Below are positions 62,903 through 64,000 of a stretch of DNA of 64,000 nucleotides, piece after piece. Positions within the stretch are counted from its first letter, which is position 1. Every line of letters begins with the position of its first letter. The stretch is taken from NCBI RefSeq assembly GCF_030815485.1, contig NZ_JAUSWV010000002.1, positions 2,480,001 through 2,544,000 of the forward strand, given 5' to 3'. This DNA comes from Streptomyces rishiriensis (GTDB lineage: Bacteria; Actinomycetota; Actinomycetes; Streptomycetales; Streptomycetaceae). The notes under the pieces were generated by a model. That model ran no database searches, had not been told where the DNA came from, and saw only the letters and a list, made by a program, of their open reading frames with translations. The position numbers and the translations under genes were made by a program.

Positions 62903-63019
62903 ATGGCCAAAACCCGGACGGAACTCGTCCACCGGCGCGTCCGCCACGACCTGGAGGTGGACACGGCCCGCACCGAGTCCCTGGACCGCGCGCGGGCCGT
63001 CGCCGCCCGGACCGGGTGA
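62903..63019 (+). CDS. Possible small basic protein (38 aa)
   Basis: 38 codons from ATG at 62903: 'MAKTRTELVHRRVRHDLEVD' then 'TARTESLDRARAVAARTG'. Very basic and helical; it could be a small DNA-binding or regulatory peptide, but no family is recognised and no strong ribosome site precedes it. It lies between nadE and the DJ-1 gene. Coding evidence is weak. Confidence 0.3.
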   Translation: MAKTRTELVHRRVRHDLEVDTARTESLDRARAVAARTG

Positions 63020-63061
63020 CCGACGGCGCCGGATCGGGCCGTGGGCCGGGCGGGGGCGTCG

Positions 63062-63670
63062 TCAGCGCAGGGCGGCCTCGCCCGCGTGTACGGCACGCAG
63101 GGCGCGCTCGACGGTCTCCTGGTTCTCGCCGACCGGAGCCACGTAGTCGAGGACGTCGTGCGCGGCGTCCTCGCCGAGCGTGCGGCTGATCACCCACGTG
63201 GCGAGGTACTGCGACGCCAGGCAGCCGCCCGCCGTGGCGATGTTCCCCTCGGCGTGGAACGGCGCGTCCAGCACGGTGACGCCGCAGGCCTCGACGAAGG
63301 GCCGGCTCATCCTGTCCGTGCAGGCCGGCATGGAGCCCAGCAGCCCGAGCCGGGCGAGCACCAGCGCGCCGGAGCACTGCGCGCCGATCAGCTGGCGCGC
63401 GGGGTCGAGCGGAAGCCTGGAGACCAGCCGTTCGTCGGCGACCACGTCGCGCGTCTTCACTCCGCTGCCGATCAGCACGACGTCGGCCTCGGTCACGAAC
63501 TCCATCGGGCGCTGCCCGGTCACCTCGACGCCGTTCATCGACGTGACCACCTTCGTAGGCGTCGTGACGAAGGCCTCCAGGCCGTCCTTGCGGCACCGGT
63601 TGATCAGTGCGGAGGCGATGAAGCTGTCGAGTTCGTTGAATCCGTCGAAAGTGACCACGGCTACCTGCAT
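63062..63670 (-). CDS. DJ-1/PfpI family protein (GATase1-like)
   Basis: The protein has 202 residues from ATG at 63670 (MQVAVVTFDGFNELDSF). The nucleophile-elbow Cys is in 'GAQCSGALVLARLGLL', with Glu/Asp early ('GFNELD'). 'FHAEGNIATAGGCLASQYL' is the conserved second half, giving a His near the elbow as in DJ-1/ThiJ/PfpI and the isonitrile-hydratase-like group. Activity (hydratase, chaperone or amidase-like) cannot be told. It is convergent with nothing close; nadE precedes it on the opposite strand. Confidence 0.88.
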   Translation of the reverse strand: MQVAVVTFDGFNELDSFIASALINRCRKDGLEAFVTTPTKVVTSMNGVEVTGQRPMEFVTEADVVLIGSGVKTRDVVADERLVSRLPLDPARQLIGAQCSGALVLARLGLLGSMPACTDRMSRPFVEACGVTVLDAPFHAEGNIATAGGCLASQYLATWVISRTLGEDAAHDVLDYVAPVGENQETVERALRAVHAGEAALR

Positions 63671-63766
63671 CGCAACTCCTCCACGCCCGGCAACGGACCG
63701 CCAGTCTCGCGGGGCCCGCCACGACCGGTCGAGAGCCAATCAGCGCAAGGTGGCCTGCCGCCGCCG

Positions 63767-64000
63767 TCAGTGACGCGCCCCCGCCTCCGCCGTCCGCGGC
63801 ACATGCGTGGCGACGACGCGCTCACGGCCGGTGGACCGGGGGGTCCGGCGCGCGTCGACCGCGGCCGCGACGCCCGCCACGACCAGGCCCAGGGCCGCCA
63901 GGACCGCTCCCGCCAGTGCCGGTGAGGTCACGCCGAGCCCGGCCGTGAGGGCGAGGCCGCCGAGCCAGGCGCCGCCCGCGTTGGCCATGTTGAACGCGGC
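63767..64000 (-). CDS. MFS transporter, C-terminal part
   Basis: About 78 residues of the C-terminus are visible; the gene continues beyond the window end. 'NMANAGGAWLGGLALTAGLG' and 'PALAGAVLAALGLVVAGVAA' are the last two membrane helices of the DHA1-type sugar/drug MFS group (Cmx/ArsJ-like end 'FNxANAxGAxLGG'), followed by a basic tail. Substrate unknown. Confidence 0.8.
   Translation of the reverse strand, partial: AAFNMANAGGAWLGGLALTAGLGVTSPALAGAVLAALGLVVAGVAAAVDARRTPRSTGRERVVATHVPRTAEAGARH

Noticed and set aside
1..64000. CRISPR arrays, prophage, insertion sequences, tRNA or rRNA genes
   Set aside because: No regularly spaced direct repeats with unique spacers, transposase or integrase genes, or clear tRNA/rRNA signatures were recognised by eye; tools could still find short tRNAs.

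Overview
This window is chromosomal DNA of a high-GC actinomycete, almost certainly a Streptomyces. The coding sequences have strong G/C bias at third codon positions. GTG and TTG starts, GlnR boxes and LacI/MalR-type operators are present, and the gene order (lipB-lipA, glnA, glnII-glnRII, malEFG-aglA/malR, glnE, glnA2, nadE) matches from memory the SCO219x-SCO224x part of the S. coelicolor core chromosome. I see no phage, transposase, CRISPR array, tRNA or rRNA. Most of the window is conserved core with small decayed patches.

Layout. 1-6.3 kb: the end of an FAD-dependent oxidoreductase, an HTH/TPR regulator, lipB and lipA (lipoate synthesis) and small membrane proteins. 6.3-7.3 kb: a GC-rich tandem-repeat tract and an RDD membrane protein. 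7.4-9.0 kb: glnA (GSI) with a clear double GlnR box. 9-18 kb: a frameshifted HEAT-like gene, htpX-pspAB, a broken DUF1269 gene, a hydrolase, DUF2252, an AlkZ-like winged-helix protein and an ArsC-like protein. 18-27.8 kb: a secreted RlpA-like protein, glnII with a GlnR site, a HEAT protein, a 40-aa ORF, glnRII, an epimerase, a NarL-type two-component pair and a DUF1996 secreted protein. 28-34 kb: a lipoprotein, a TPR protein, a frameshifted membrane protein with a sigma-factor-like N-terminus, a ferredoxin-domain relic, a TetR regulator, a tautomerase and a SpoIIE-type phosphatase. 34-48 kb: the alpha-glucan locus, with a 1805-aa double-GH13 pullulanase/amylase, a secreted alpha-amylase, aglA, malG, malF, malE and divergent malR. 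48-57.5 kb: a PAP2 protein, a LysR/EamA divergent pair, glnE, a VOC protein, glnA2 and a decayed hmp/nsrR (nitric-oxide) patch. 57.5-64 kb: DUF3105-DUF305, a secreted S53 peptidase, nadE, a DJ-1 protein and the end of an MFS transporter.

Two functional themes stand out. The first is nitrogen: two true glutamine synthetases, the regulator GlnRII, the adenylyltransferase GlnE that acts on GSI, and the polyamine-linked GlnA2 lie within 50 kb. The second is starch/maltodextrin use: secreted GH13 enzymes cut glucans, MalEFG imports the oligosaccharides (the ATPase is not encoded here), AglA hydrolyses them inside the cell, and MalR probably controls the set through shared GCAAG/CTTGC operators visible at four promoters.

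Three otherwise well-conserved genes, including glnE, carry single-base frameshifts; two lie in G or C runs. Sequence error is therefore the most likely cause. The most unusual items are the pentapeptide-like 15-nt repeat tract, the sigma-like membrane protein, the hmp/nsrR relic and the shared operator network. I did not find a convincing entirely new system.
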